DNA from: RYN-133 sp036497285
Lineage (GTDB): Bacteria; Actinomycetota; Actinomycetes; Mycobacteriales; Jatrophihabitantaceae
Assembly: GCA_036497285.1 (NCBI GenBank)
Contig: DASXJR010000027.1
Coordinates: forward strand, 34,220-98,219
Length of the DNA: 64,000 nt
Direction: 5' to 3'
Shown: positions 25,428 through 34,304 of the stretch, one piece after another
Layout: every line of letters begins with the position of its first letter
How positions within the stretch are numbered: position 1 is the first letter of the stretch
The notes under the pieces: generated by a model
The model's database searches: none
The model's input: the letters and a program-made list of their open reading frames with translations, nothing else
What the model was told of the DNA's origin: nothing
Program-made: the position numbers and the translations under genes

Positions 25428-26108
25428 ATGAAGCGGCGACCGGACGGCCCGCCGGACACCCGGATGGTCGGCGTCGTGAACGACGCGTTCCGCCGCGATG
25501 TCGCCCGGCTGCAGACCGCGCTGGCGGCCGCGCCACCGTTGCCGGCCGCGCCGCGCGAGACGGTCGTCGAGCACTGCGTGTGGTTGATGCGGTTGGTCAC
25601 CGACTTCCACGCCGGGGTCGATGCCGGCCTGTACCCGCTCGTCCGGGCGAAGAATCCCTACGCGGGTGACTTGCTGGACGCCATGGTCGCCCAGCACCGC
25701 GAGATCGCCCCTCGGGCTGCCGCTGTCGTCGCCGCTGCCGAGCAGTGGACCAACGACGCGGCCGTCACCGCCCAACGCGCCCTGGCCACGGCCTTCGACA
25801 CGCTGGCCGACGTGCTGCTGCCGCACCTGCACGTCGTCGAGGTCGAGCTCATGCCGGTGGTGATCGCGTCGCTCACCGAGCGCGAACGGCGGTCGTGGGA
25901 CCGCGCCTGCATGCTCGACCCGCGCTCCAAGGCCGAGATGGCCGAGGCCGGCAACTGGTTGCTCGACGACCTCGACGAGGAACGGCGCGAAGTCACGCTG
26001 AACACGATCTCCCGGTGGGAGCGGCTGGTGATGGTGCGCGTCTACGAGCGTCGGCACCGGCGCGCGCAGCAACGCAACGGCGTACGCCCGATCGAGGCGG
26101 AGTTCTAG
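25428..26108 (+). CDS. hemerythrin HHE domain protein
   Basis: Encodes 226 residues, mainly helical. Histidines and acidic residues in E-H-C-V-W-L-M, T-D-F-H-A-G-V-D, Q-H-R-E-I and L-P-H-L-H-V-V-E-V-E match the four-helix bundle of hemerythrin-like proteins, which bind a di-iron site. Actinobacterial relatives handle oxygen or nitric oxide, or have unclear roles. GTG 25419 is an alternative start three codons upstream. It is convergent with the next gene and separate from nnrD by a short gap. Confidence 0.82.
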   Translation: MKRRPDGPPDTRMVGVVNDAFRRDVARLQTALAAAPPLPAAPRETVVEHCVWLMRLVTDFHAGVDAGLYPLVRAKNPYAGDLLDAMVAQHREIAPRAAAVVAAAEQWTNDAAVTAQRALATAFDTLADVLLPHLHVVEVELMPVVIASLTERERRSWDRACMLDPRSKAEMAEAGNWLLDDLDEERREVTLNTISRWERLVMVRVYERRHRRAQQRNGVRPIEAEF

Positions 26109-26899
26109 GGCTTTCGGTGCGCTGCCGCGGCGGCTGCCGTGGCGGGGTGGACGGCGACGAGGCCGAGCTTGAGCCTGTCGCGGCAAACCCGCGCCAGCTC
26201 GTCGTAGGCCGGTTCGCCGAGCAGCGCGATCAGTTCGGGCGCGTAGGACACGTACATCGGCTCCCCGCCCACGTGCGCCTCGGGCGAGGACGTGCAGTAC
26301 CAGTCCAGGTCGTGGCCACCCTCGCCCCAGCCGCGGCGGTCGAACTCCTGGATCTCGGTGCGCAGGATGCGGGTGCCGTCCGGACGGTCGACCCATTCCT
26401 GCTCGCGGCGCACCGGCAGCTGCCAGCACACCTCGGGCTTCGTCTCGAGCGGGTTCTTGCCCAGCCGCAGCGCCAGCTTGTGCAGCGCGCAGCCGATCCC
26501 GCCCGGGTGGTCCTCGCGGTTGGCGAAGATGCAGGCGCCGTCGATCGTGCGGGTCTTGCGGCGGTTCTCCTCGTCGTCCTCGGCCCTCTCGGCGAAGCGC
26601 AGCTTGCCGTTCTTGTGGCCCTTCTCGTAGAACTGCCAGTCCGCGGGGGTGAGCTGTTCGGCCCACTTGCGGGTGCGCTTCTCGTCGTCGCGATCGGTGA
26701 AGTACGCGCCGTGGTTGCAGCAGCCGGTGGTGGCCTGCCCCTGCACCGTCCCGTGGCAGCCCCTGCCGAAGATGCAGGTCCAGCGCGAGCACAGCCACGT
26801 CAGGTCCGCGCGGATCCAGTGCGCCGAATCCGCGGGATCTTGGAACTCGAACCACTCGCGCGCGAAGTCGAGGGGAACCTCACCGGTCACATCCGCCAT
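26105..26899 (-). CDS. conserved cysteine-rich protein, Rv0495c-type
   Basis: Encodes 264 residues from ATG 26899. Cysteine clusters occur in W-L-C-S-R-W-T-C-I-F-G-R-G-C-H and T-T-G-C-C-N-H-G, then in D-G-A-C-I-F-A-N and G-I-G-C-A-L-H. This is the arrangement I recall for M. tuberculosis Rv0495c and relatives, next to ppx. The cysteines suggest a zinc or iron-sulfur site. No catalytic domain can be named. It is divergent from ppx, with 27 bases between the starts, and convergent with the hemerythrin gene, overlapping its end by 4 bases. Confidence 0.75.
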   Translation of the reverse strand: MADVTGEVPLDFAREWFEFQDPADSAHWIRADLTWLCSRWTCIFGRGCHGTVQGQATTGCCNHGAYFTDRDDEKRTRKWAEQLTPADWQFYEKGHKNGKLRFAERAEDDEENRRKTRTIDGACIFANREDHPGGIGCALHKLALRLGKNPLETKPEVCWQLPVRREQEWVDRPDGTRILRTEIQEFDRRGWGEGGHDLDWYCTSSPEAHVGGEPMYVSYAPELIALLGEPAYDELARVCRDRLKLGLVAVHPATAAAAAAHRKP

Positions 26900-26926
26900 G
26901 ACGTGCAGCGTAATAGTGTCCCTTGC

Positions 26927-27859
26927 ATGCGCCTTGGCGTTCTGGACGTCGGTTCGAACACAGTTCACCTCTTGGTGGTCGATGCGCACCAGGGTGCCGA
27001 GCCCACCCCGCAGCATTCGGACAAGAGCGAACTGCGCCTGGCCGAGCACATCGACAAGGGCGGCAACCTGATCGACAAGGGCGCGGACGCGCTCGTCAAG
27101 GCCGTTGCCGACGCCCGCAAGCAGGCGGCTGCGCTCAAGTGCGACGACATGCTGGCCTTCGCGACCTCGGCGGTCCGCGACGCCAAGAACAGCGACAAGG
27201 TGCTGCGCAGGGTGCTCAAGGAGACCGGAGTCGATCTACTGGTGCTCTCCGGCGAGGACGAAGCCCGGTTGACCTTCCTCGCGGTGCGTCGGTGGCTGGG
27301 CTGGAGTGCAGGAAACTTGATCAGTTTGGACATCGGCGGCGGCTCGCTCGAACTCGCGGCCGGCGGGGACGAGGATCCGGAGGTCGCGCTCTCGTTGCCG
27401 CTCGGCGCGGCCCGGCTCACCCGCGAGCACTTCCGCCGCGACCCGCCGAGCAAGGAGTCGGTGGCCCGCCTGGGCGAGTACGTGGCAGAGCGCCTGGCCG
27501 CGCCGGCACGCAAGCTGCTCGCGGTGGGAAGTCCGGACCGCGTCGTTGCCACCAGCAAGACCTTCCGCACGCTCGCCCGGCTGGCCGGTGCTGCGCCCAG
27601 TTCGGAGGGTCCGCGCGTCCAACGCCTGCTCAACCGCAACGGACTGCGGCAGCTCACGGCGTTCATCTCGCGGATGGAATCATCCGACCTGGCCGAACTG
27701 GACGGCGTCAGCGCCGCGCGGGCACACCAGACGTTGGCCGGCGCGGTGGTCGCTGCGGCGGCGATGGACGCGCTCGAGGTGGACACGCTCGAACTATGTC
27801 CGTGGGCACTGCGCGAAGGGGTGATCCTGCGGCGTCTGGACTGGTTGTCGCATCCGTAG
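26927..27859 (+). CDS. ppx: Ppx/GppA exopolyphosphatase-type protein
   Basis: Encodes 310 residues of the ASKHA superfamily. Motifs are L-G-V-L-D-V-G-S-N-T-V-H-L-L at the start and I-S-L-D-I-G-G-G-S-L-E-L in the middle, both binding phosphate. Actinobacterial members of this length act on polyphosphate or on guanosine pentaphosphate (ppx/gppA). The shorter length than E. coli Ppx (about 500) means the C-terminal domains are absent. ATG 26927 was chosen for the motif at residue 4. The next gene begins 11 bases later. Confidence 0.9.
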   Translation: MRLGVLDVGSNTVHLLVVDAHQGAEPTPQHSDKSELRLAEHIDKGGNLIDKGADALVKAVADARKQAAALKCDDMLAFATSAVRDAKNSDKVLRRVLKETGVDLLVLSGEDEARLTFLAVRRWLGWSAGNLISLDIGGGSLELAAGGDEDPEVALSLPLGAARLTREHFRRDPPSKESVARLGEYVAERLAAPARKLLAVGSPDRVVATSKTFRTLARLAGAAPSSEGPRVQRLLNRNGLRQLTAFISRMESSDLAELDGVSAARAHQTLAGAVVAAAAMDALEVDTLELCPWALREGVILRRLDWLSHP

Positions 27860-27869
27860 TCTGAACGCC

Positions 27870-28832
27870 ATGGAAGGACTGCTGCGCTCATCGATCCTGG
27901 CGGCATCTCGGAGCAAGGGCGTCGAAAAGTTGATCACGAACGCGCCCGTCTCGCGCGACGTGGTCCGCCGCTACGTCGGTGGCGCACTGTCTGCCGAAGC
28001 GATCGACGCGACGCGGGCGCTGGTCAAGGACGGCCTGACGGTGACCCTCGACCATCTGGGCGAGGACACCACCGAGCGGGTGCAGGCCGACGACGTCGCG
28101 AACGCCTACCGTGACGTGCTCACCGGGCTGAACACCGCCGGGCTCACCGAGCGGCTGGCCCACCTCACCGCGCGCGTCGAGGTCAGCGTCAAGCTGAGCG
28201 CGGTCGGCCAGGCCCTGGGCGCCGACGGCGACAAGATCGCCCTCGAGCACGCCCGCGACATCTGCGCTGCGGCCGAGGCGGTCGGAGCGACCGTCACCCT
28301 CGACGCCGAGGATCACACCACGACCGATTCCACGCTCGGCATCCTGACCGATCTTCGCGCCGACTTCCCGGCTACAGGGGCGGTCGTCCAGGCCTACCTG
28401 CACCGGACGGAGGGTGACTGCCGCGATCTGGCCAGGTCGGGCAGCCGGGTGCGGCTGTGCAAGGGCGCGTACAAGGAGCCGTCGACCGTCGCCTATCAGA
28501 AGCCCCTTGACGTCGACCTGTCCTATGTCCGGTGCACCAACGTGCTGATGGCTGGCGAGGGCTATCCGATGCTCGCCACGCACGACCCCCGCTTGATCGC
28601 GATCGGCATCGAGCGTGCCAAAGCCCATGGCAAGCACGCCGGCCGCGATTTCGAGTTGCAGATGCTCTACGGCATCCGGCCCAACGAACAGCGCCGGCTG
28701 GCGGCCGACGGCCACACCGTGCGCATCTACCTCCCGTATGGTGCCGAGTGGTACGGGTACCTGATGCGCCGACTCGCGGAGCGGCCCGCGAACGTACTGT
28801 TCTTCGCCCGCTCCCTGATCTCGAAAGGCTGA
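27870..28832 (+). CDS. proline dehydrogenase
   Basis: Encodes 320 residues, the size of a stand-alone flavin-dependent proline dehydrogenase (PRODH), which oxidises proline to pyrroline-5-carboxylate. The barrel motifs include V-S-V-K-L-S-A-V-G, V-T-L-D-A-E-D and V-R-L-C-K-G-A-Y-K-E-P, then the C-terminal Y-L-P-Y-G-A-E-W-Y-G-Y-L-M-R-R-L-A-E-R that binds the substrate. It is followed 4 bases later by proC, which makes proline from the same intermediate, so both directions of this step lie together. Confidence 0.93.
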   Translation: MEGLLRSSILAASRSKGVEKLITNAPVSRDVVRRYVGGALSAEAIDATRALVKDGLTVTLDHLGEDTTERVQADDVANAYRDVLTGLNTAGLTERLAHLTARVEVSVKLSAVGQALGADGDKIALEHARDICAAAEAVGATVTLDAEDHTTTDSTLGILTDLRADFPATGAVVQAYLHRTEGDCRDLARSGSRVRLCKGAYKEPSTVAYQKPLDVDLSYVRCTNVLMAGEGYPMLATHDPRLIAIGIERAKAHGKHAGRDFELQMLYGIRPNEQRRLAADGHTVRIYLPYGAEWYGYLMRRLAERPANVLFFARSLISKG

Positions 28833-28835
28833 GCG

Positions 28836-29639
28836 ATGGAATCCCTGGGAATCCTCGGCGGCGGCAAGATCGGTGAGGCGCTGCTGACCGGGTTGCTGCG
28901 GGGCGACCGGGAGCCCACCGACATCGTGGTCTCCGAGAAGCACCCGGAACGCGCGCGCTTCCTCGCCGAGACGTACGGCGTGAAGGCGCTGAACGTCGCG
29001 GAGGCGGCGGGCGCGGCACGCACTCTCATCCTCGCCGTCAAGCCGCAGGACATCGACGCCCTGCTCGGCGAACTGGCCCCCGCGGTCGGGACGGATCATC
29101 TGCTGGTCTCGGTGTGCGCCGGCGTGACGACCGCCAAGATCAGCTCACGGTTGCCCGAGGGCGTCCCGGTCGTACGGTGCATGCCGAACACCCCGGCACT
29201 GGTGGACGAGGCGATGACGGCGGTCTCGGCAGGTGAGCACGCCTCCGAGCAGCATCTCGTCACCGCGGAGACACTGCTGGCCTCGGTCGGCCGGGTTGTA
29301 CGCGTGCCGGAGTCGCAGCTGGACGCCGTGACCGCACTGTCCGGATCCGGGCCGGCGTACTTCTTCTACCTGGTCGAGGCGATGATCGACGCCGGCATCC
29401 TGCTCGGCCTGCCCCGGTCGCTGGCCGCCGAGCTCATCGTCCAGACCGCGATCGGATCGGCGAAGATGCTGCGGGATTCGGGCGAGCACCCGGTGCAGCT
29501 GCGCGAGGCGGTCACCAGCCCCGGTGGCACCACGATCTCGGCGATCCGGGAGCTCGAGGTGCACGGGGTCCGGGCGGCGCTGCTGGCCGCGATCGAGGCC
29601 GCCGCGCTGCGTAGTGCCGAGCTCGGCGCCCAGCAATAA
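28836..29639 (+). CDS. proC: pyrroline-5-carboxylate reductase
   Basis: Encodes 267 residues. The N-terminal Rossmann motif is L-G-I-L-G-G-G-K-I-G-E-A-L; the C-terminal dimerisation domain carries A-V-T-A-L-S-G-S-G-P-A-Y-F-F-Y and L-R-E-A-V-T-S-P-G-G-T-T, hallmarks of ProC. It uses NAD(P)H to reduce pyrroline-5-carboxylate to proline. The start lies 4 bases after the proline dehydrogenase stop. Gene order ppx, PRODH, proC, HTH, bS22 resembles M. tuberculosis. Confidence 0.95.
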   Translation: MESLGILGGGKIGEALLTGLLRGDREPTDIVVSEKHPERARFLAETYGVKALNVAEAAGAARTLILAVKPQDIDALLGELAPAVGTDHLLVSVCAGVTTAKISSRLPEGVPVVRCMPNTPALVDEAMTAVSAGEHASEQHLVTAETLLASVGRVVRVPESQLDAVTALSGSGPAYFFYLVEAMIDAGILLGLPRSLAAELIVQTAIGSAKMLRDSGEHPVQLREAVTSPGGTTISAIRELEVHGVRAALLAAIEAAALRSAELGAQQ

Positions 29640-29807
29640 CCCGACAAAACGGACCTTTGCCGTGTGTTGCCGCTTAGGGAGTGTGCAGGTGGGGTACAGC
29701 TATCGCATCCGCCCCACTAGTACCGCTAATCTTCATACAGCACGTGCGTGTCCCGTCGTCGGAGGGGAAGCCGACGCACCGACACGTGCCGAGAGTGTCG
29801 GTGAAAG

Positions 29808-30050
29808 ATGAGCCCGTCTGCAAAGAAGGACGAGGGTAAGGACGTCCCTCGTCCCGTCGATCCAGCGTTGGCCGAGGTCAAGTTCCTCACGGTCGCCGAG
29901 GTCGCTGCGGTCATGCGCGTTTCGAAGATGACCGTCTACCGCATGGTCCACAGCGGTGACCTGCCGGCCGTGCGCGTCGGACGGTCGTTCCGGGTCCCGG
30001 AGAAGGCCGTGCACGACTACCTGCGCTCTGCCTTCATCGAAGCTGGCTGA
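29808..30050 (+). CDS. small helix-turn-helix DNA-binding protein (BldC/excisionase-like)
   Basis: Encodes 80 residues with an N-terminal charged tail, then the MerR/excisionase-type helix-turn-helix: F-L-T-V-A-E-V-A-A-V-M-R-V-S, K-M-T-V-Y-R-M-V-H-S-G-D-L-P-A-V, V-G-R-S-F-R-V-P. Known relatives are BldC of Streptomyces and Rv0500A, which act on development or stress genes. The whole protein is essentially the HTH domain. The 168-base gap before it shows no clear promoter box. Confidence 0.9.
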   Translation: MSPSAKKDEGKDVPRPVDPALAEVKFLTVAEVAAVMRVSKMTVYRMVHSGDLPAVRVGRSFRVPEKAVHDYLRSAFIEAG

Positions 30051-30061
30051 TCCGTCCTCGA

Positions 30062-30128
30062 TGAGTGGCGCGGTTTGGGGTGAGTGGCGCGATGTTTCGC
30101 GCCACTCGGACTGATAACGCGCCACTCA
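30062..30128. repeat. GAGTGGCGCG palindromic repeat, family B copy 1
   Basis: Four boxes are present: TGAGTGGCGCG at 30062-30072, GAGTGGCGCGA at 30082-30092, and their reverse complements at 30097-30107 and 30118-30128. The inner pair forms a perfect 11-base stem with a 4-base loop, the outer pair an 11-base stem. Copies lie at 51607-51674 and 53677-53742. It lies between the HTH gene and bS22. Confidence 0.85.
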
Positions 30129-30210
30129 CCGGGGGTGCTGGGGGCCGGTGTGGTCCGGGTAGGGTGAGCGGTCGGTACAGCTTCCAGCATCGATCGAGGT
30201 TCGTGAGCAC

Positions 30211-30309
30211 ATGGGTTCTGTCATCAAGAAGCGGCGTAAGCGGATGGCCAAGAAGAAGCACCGCAAGCTGCTGAAGAAGACCCGCGTCCAGCGTCGCAAC
30301 AAGAAGTAG
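30211..30309 (+). CDS. 30S ribosomal protein bS22
   Basis: Encodes a 32-residue peptide with 18 lysines or arginines: M-G-S-V-I-K-K-R-R-K-R-M-A-K-K-K-H-R-K-L. The M. smegmatis homologue (33 residues, Rv0500B) was found bound to the small subunit near the decoding centre and named bS22, as I recall. The gene is too small for most gene finders. It lies 160 bases after the HTH gene, as in M. tuberculosis, and before a strong hairpin. Confidence 0.9.
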   Translation: MGSVIKKRRKRMAKKKHRKLLKKTRVQRRNKK

Positions 30310-30351
30310 GCGCATCCGCGCGGCCTTGCGCCGCGCGCCGGAACGACGAAC

Positions 30352-30380
30352 GGCGGGCCCGTCGCACCGATGGGCCCGCC
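30352..30380. terminator. rho-independent terminator-like hairpin
   Basis: GGCGGGCCC and GGGCCCGCC form a perfect 9-base stem around an 11-base loop between the ends of bS22 and the convergent DUF4190 gene. No T-run follows on either strand, as is usual in high-GC Actinobacteria. It could stop transcription from both sides. Confidence 0.65.
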
Positions 30381-30400
30381 ACACGTGGTGTTCGGGCGGT

Positions 30401-30697
30401 TCAGTTGGTGTGGAAGTAGAACCCGTTGCCCGAGTAGGCGATGATCAGAATCACGAAGAGCGCGACGTCGAGGATGCCGAGTGCGAGGCCCCAGATCGCC
30501 ATGGTCTTGCGCGGTGCGCCCTTGTTGGCCCGCGACAGCGCGATGCCGCCGAAGATGATGGCGAGCGGGCCCAGGATGATGTTCGCGATCAGGATTCCGA
30601 CGATTCCGCAGACCAGTGCGGCGACCGCCATCCCGTTCGACGTCTGCTGCTGCTGATATCCGTACCCGGGCGGCGGCGGTGGGGCGTTGTAGGTCAT
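30401..30697 (-). CDS. DUF4190 membrane protein
   Basis: Encodes 98 residues: a proline, tyrosine and glutamine-rich N-terminus (P-P-P-P-P-G-Y-G-Y-Q-Q-Q-Q) then two membrane helices with the family pattern A-L-V-C-G-I-V-G-I-L and L-A-L-G-I-L-D-V-A. The arrangement is the DUF4190 (PF13828) domain common in Actinobacteria. Function unknown. It is convergent with bS22. Confidence 0.85.
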   Translation of the reverse strand: MTYNAPPPPPGYGYQQQQTSNGMAVAALVCGIVGILIANIILGPLAIIFGGIALSRANKGAPRKTMAIWGLALGILDVALFVILIIAYSGNGFYFHTN

Positions 30698-30842
30698 GCG
30701 TGGTGTCCTTTCTCGGACGCCGTAAAAATGCTGTCGCGACAGAGGCTGCAGGACGCAGGGAACCCGCGCAACCGAACGCGCCGTAGCACGCCGCGAGTCG
30801 ATCTGCCCGTGACCCGTCACGAGCTTGCTCGTTGGACCGATC

Positions 30843-31898
30843 ATGAACCGCCACGTCCTCGTCGTCCTGATCGTCGCCGTGACAGCCCTGCTCGCCGCAA
30901 GCGGGCTGCCCGCGGCGGCCTCCGCGGGCACCGGTAAGTACGCCCCGCTCGACCGTCCCGGCCCGAAACTGGACGTTCCGGCGAAGAAGCTCGCCGCCTC
31001 GTTGAAGTGCCACGGCACCCTGCGCGGCTCGACGCTCGAACCGGTCGTGCTGAGCCCGGCGACCGGCGTGAACTCCGTCCAGAACTACTCGTGGAACTAC
31101 GAACGGGCCTTCACCGCGCAGCACCGGCCCTGGTGCGCGATCACGATGCCGTACCGCACGCTGGGTGACATCCAGACGGCCGGTGAGTACCTCGTGCACG
31201 CCATCCGCACCGTGCACGCCCGCGCCGGCGAGCGGGTCGCGGTCCTGGGACACAGCCAGGGCGGCATGTCGATGCGCTGGGCGCTGCGCTTCTGGCCCGA
31301 CACCCGCCGAATGGTCGACGACGTCATCGGCATGGCCGGCTCGAACCACGGCACGACCACGCGGACGGCGTGCATCGAAGGCCAGACATCGTGCCCACCC
31401 GCGGTCTGGCAGCAGGCCAGTACCGCCCATTTCATCGCCGCGCTGAACAGCGGCGCCGAGACCTTCCGTGGCATCTCGTACACCGAGATCTTCACCCACA
31501 CCGACGAGGTGGTGCAGCCGAACTCGACCGACGCGACGTCCTCGTCCGCGCTGCACACCGGCTCCGGCCGGATCACCAACGTGTCGACCCAGGACATCTG
31601 CCCGACCGACACGTATGAGCACCTCAACGTCGGCACGATCGACCCTGTCGCCTACGCGCTGGTGATGGACGCGCTGACCCACGACGGCCCGGCCAAGCCC
31701 TCGCGCATCGACGGCTCGGTCTGCCAGAGCGCGTACCAGCCGGGCGTCGACCCGTCGAGCGCGAATACCTACGAGCAGGTGCTGATGTCAGCGCCGGGTC
31801 TGGTCGCGGTGGCCACTCCGTTCGCGAATGCGGTGGGCGCTCCTGAGGTAAAGTCCGAGCCCAAGCTGCGCTGTTACACCTTGGCGACCGGCTGCTGA
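30843..31898 (+). CDS. secreted lipase (alpha/beta hydrolase)
   Basis: Encodes 351 residues with an export signal of about 30 residues (basic M-N-R-H, hydrophobic core V-L-I-V-A-V-T-A-L-L, A-S-A cleavage region). The nucleophile elbow G-H-S-Q-G-G holds the catalytic serine, within V-A-V-L-G-H-S-Q-G-G. A further N-H-G-T-T-T region and a late E-H-L histidine fit a class 2/CALB-like lipase. Several cysteines (for example A-C-I-E-G-Q-T-S-C) suggest disulfides outside the cell. ATG 30843 was preferred to a start six codons upstream. Substrate is probably a triglyceride or ester. Confidence 0.88.
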   Translation: MNRHVLVVLIVAVTALLAASGLPAAASAGTGKYAPLDRPGPKLDVPAKKLAASLKCHGTLRGSTLEPVVLSPATGVNSVQNYSWNYERAFTAQHRPWCAITMPYRTLGDIQTAGEYLVHAIRTVHARAGERVAVLGHSQGGMSMRWALRFWPDTRRMVDDVIGMAGSNHGTTTRTACIEGQTSCPPAVWQQASTAHFIAALNSGAETFRGISYTEIFTHTDEVVQPNSTDATSSSALHTGSGRITNVSTQDICPTDTYEHLNVGTIDPVAYALVMDALTHDGPAKPSRIDGSVCQSAYQPGVDPSSANTYEQVLMSAPGLVAVATPFANAVGAPEVKSEPKLRCYTLATGC

Positions 31899-31908
31899 CG
31901 ACCTCGCG

Positions 31909-32841
31909 TCATCGGATCCGTCGACGCAGCCCGGGTGGCAGCTTTTTGAACGAGATCCGCGGGCGGAGGTGCGCGGCGGCCAACAGTTCGGCCTCACGCT
32001 GGTGCCGCGCCCGTCGGCGCAGCGCCAGACCCGCCGCGACGCTTCCGCCGATGGCCCCGGCGCCGACAGCGGACGGAACACCGATGAGCGCCGCCTTGCG
32101 TCCGGAGCGGAAGTCGCGGATCTCCCAGCCGTGCGCCTTCGCCTCGGCGCGCAGCGCCGAGTCCGGATTGACGGCGACCGGGTTGCCCACCAATGACAGC
32201 AGCGGAATGTCGTTGATCGAGTCCGAGTAGGCGCTGCATTTGTCCAGTTCGAGACCCTCGCGCTCGGCGAGCGCCTGCACGGCGTGCGCCTTCGCCTCAC
32301 CGTGCAGCACTTCGCCGACCAGATGTCCGGTGTAGACCCCGTTTGACGATTCGGCGACTGTACCCAGCGCACCGGTCAGCCGCAGCCGCCGGGCGATGAT
32401 CGTCGCGAGTTCGACCGGGGTGGCCGTCACGAGCCAGACCCGTTGACCACGATCGAGGTGGGCCTGGGCAAGGGCCAGGGTGCCGGGCCAGATGCGATCC
32501 GACAGCTCCTCGTCGTAAATTTCCTCGCCGAGCGCGACGATCTCGGCGACGTCTTTCCCGGCGATGAAGGCAAGGGCCGACTCCCGGGTGCGGTGCAGGT
32601 CGTCGTGGCTCTCGCCGCGCACCCGCAGCCGCAGCTGCTGGGCTGTGAATCGGGACAGGTCTCGCCAGCTGAAGAACTTGCGGGCGGCCAAGCCCTTCGC
32701 GAAGTGGAAGATCGACGCCCCGATCATCATCGTGTTGTCGACGTCGAAGAACGCGGCCGCGTACGGGTCGAGCGGCGCCTCGAGACGGGGTTCGTGGAAC
32801 TGGGCGATCTCGTCGCCGATTCTCGGCTTCGGTCTCACCAC
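31909..32841 (-). CDS. HAD-IB phosphatase, SerB1-like
   Basis: Encodes 310 residues. HAD motif I is F-F-D-V-D-N-T at residues 31-37 (Asp33, Asp35), motif II V-T-A-T-P, and motif IV S-D-S-I-N-D-I-P-L-L, as in phosphoserine phosphatases. Thr follows Asn at the usual place. A C-terminal extension after residue 250 carries a small hydrophobic segment and a basic tail. M. tuberculosis SerB1 (Rv0505c) holds the same place, as I recall; its phosphoserine activity is unconfirmed in general, so the substrate is open. It is convergent with the lipase. Confidence 0.87.
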   Translation of the reverse strand: MVRPKPRIGDEIAQFHEPRLEAPLDPYAAAFFDVDNTMMIGASIFHFAKGLAARKFFSWRDLSRFTAQQLRLRVRGESHDDLHRTRESALAFIAGKDVAEIVALGEEIYDEELSDRIWPGTLALAQAHLDRGQRVWLVTATPVELATIIARRLRLTGALGTVAESSNGVYTGHLVGEVLHGEAKAHAVQALAEREGLELDKCSAYSDSINDIPLLSLVGNPVAVNPDSALRAEAKAHGWEIRDFRSGRKAALIGVPSAVGAGAIGGSVAAGLALRRRARHQREAELLAAAHLRPRISFKKLPPGLRRRIR

Positions 32842-32923
32842 GACAGACTAGCCAGCGCCTCGGCGCATCAGCTCGCTGGAACCCGAAGTTCACCGGAGCG
32901 TCGGCCGAGCGGTTGGTGCCGGC

Positions 32924-34207
32924 TCAGCAGTTGCCGATCCCGATGCCGATCGGGCCGATGCCCAGGCTGGCGCAGGAGGTGGTGACGCTGACCGGGGGGT
33001 GCGGCGCGCCGGTCGTGCCGCCGGTCGTGCCGCCGGTGCTGCCGCCGAGCCCCGGCAGGGTCGGGATGGGCAACGACGGCGAGGCCGACGGCGCTGACGG
33101 GCTCGTGGACGACAAGCTGCCGGCTGAGCTGGACGGATGGGACCCCGGGTGCTTGGTCTTGGTGGCCGGCCCGGACGAATTCGTCACGCCAGGAGCGTTG
33201 GTCCGCGTGCTCGCGCCCGGAGCGGGTGTCGAGCCACCGGACGACTTGGGAGCGCCGGTGCCCGCCGGACGTGTGCTCGGCGTGGGCTGCGGCGACGGAC
33301 CGACGCTGCGCTGTGTACAGGGACCGGTGCACGGCAGCGGGCCGAGCTGGTCGCTGCGGCTGGAGTCGAGGCACGTGCAACCGAGCTCGAGCTGGTTGTG
33401 CAGCAGGCGCGCCCGGGTCTGCGCCGCTCGCAGCAGGGCGAGCGTCTGGCCGGCGCGTTGGTGCAGCGCGCCCGCCGGGATACTCGCCACGATCTGTTGC
33501 ATTGCCGTGATCTGGTCCGGGGTCCACGAGTTGATCGCGGCGAGCGGGCCGGCGTCGTCGTTGCGGACGGCGTTCGAGCCGAGCATCTGCGCCGCGGCCC
33601 GCACGTCCGAATCGGCCGAGCCGAGCGTGTCGCGCACCAATCCGGCGGTCTGCGAACTGATCGCGCCGTCGGCCAGCGCGCCGGCGCCCGCCGCCATCGA
33701 CGACGCCTGCGGCAGCAGGTCGGCGACCTCGCCGATCCGCCGGGCCGCGAATTCGAGCTTCAGCTTCCCCTTGGCGACATCGCCTCCGGTGAGGCTGTAC
33801 TCGGTTGCCTCGCTGGCGCGCTTGATGCCGTACAGCGCGTCGCCCGGCAATGCGTGCTGGCTGATCAGCACCGCGCCGCCGAGGAGCAGCACGAACGCGG
33901 TGAGCACGCAGGCGACCGCGACCAGAGGCTTGAGGATGCGGAACCGCCGCCGCTCGGCCGGCTCGGCCTGCTCGACGCGGTTGGTCTTGGCGGGCGCGGC
34001 CGGTGGCTCACCCTCGGCGACCAGGCGCGGGGTGACGGCGACGAGCTGGGCCCGCAGCTCGGCGCGGAACTCCGGGCGCGGCGCGGGCCCCACCTCGAGG
34101 GTCGCGAGAGCCGCGACCAGCTCGCGCACCTTGGGGTCGGTCGAGCGCGCGGGATCGACATGCCGGCGCAGCGCTGCGCCCAGCATGGGTACCCGGTGCT
34201 CGTTCAT
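32924..34207 (-). CDS. DUF5667 membrane protein with Ser/Thr/Pro/Gly-rich tail
   Basis: Encodes 427 residues. Cytoplasmic residues 1-90 begin M-N-E-H-R-V-P and are charged; one membrane helix spans about 93-115. After it comes the DUF5667 domain (L-P-G-D-A-L-Y-G-I-K-R-A-S-E), continuing to about 265, and a long outer tail of Ser, Thr, Pro, Gly. Cysteine pairs appear in L-G-C-T-C-L and P-C-T-G-P-C. It lies just downstream of a BldN-like ECF sigma gene, in the place of an anti-sigma factor such as RsbN; that role is inference. Confidence 0.8.
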   Translation of the reverse strand: MNEHRVPMLGAALRRHVDPARSTDPKVRELVAALATLEVGPAPRPEFRAELRAQLVAVTPRLVAEGEPPAAPAKTNRVEQAEPAERRRFRILKPLVAVACVLTAFVLLLGGAVLISQHALPGDALYGIKRASEATEYSLTGGDVAKGKLKLEFAARRIGEVADLLPQASSMAAGAGALADGAISSQTAGLVRDTLGSADSDVRAAAQMLGSNAVRNDDAGPLAAINSWTPDQITAMQQIVASIPAGALHQRAGQTLALLRAAQTRARLLHNQLELGCTCLDSSRSDQLGPLPCTGPCTQRSVGPSPQPTPSTRPAGTGAPKSSGGSTPAPGASTRTNAPGVTNSSGPATKTKHPGSHPSSSAGSLSSTSPSAPSASPSLPIPTLPGLGGSTGGTTGGTTGAPHPPVSVTTSCASLGIGPIGIGIGNC

Positions 34208-34304
34208 CGTTTCGGTCCTTCAGCGGGGTGCTGGTCCACCCGGCTCAACGAACTGGAAGCGCTTTGGATACTGATCCAAATCCTCTGGTTTTGCGCAAAG
34301 AACC

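Noticed and set aside
25410..26855. A 481-residue minus-strand frame opposite the hemerythrin gene and within the Rv0495c-type gene
   Set aside because: Overlaps two real genes in other frames; Arg/Gly-rich composition, no motif.
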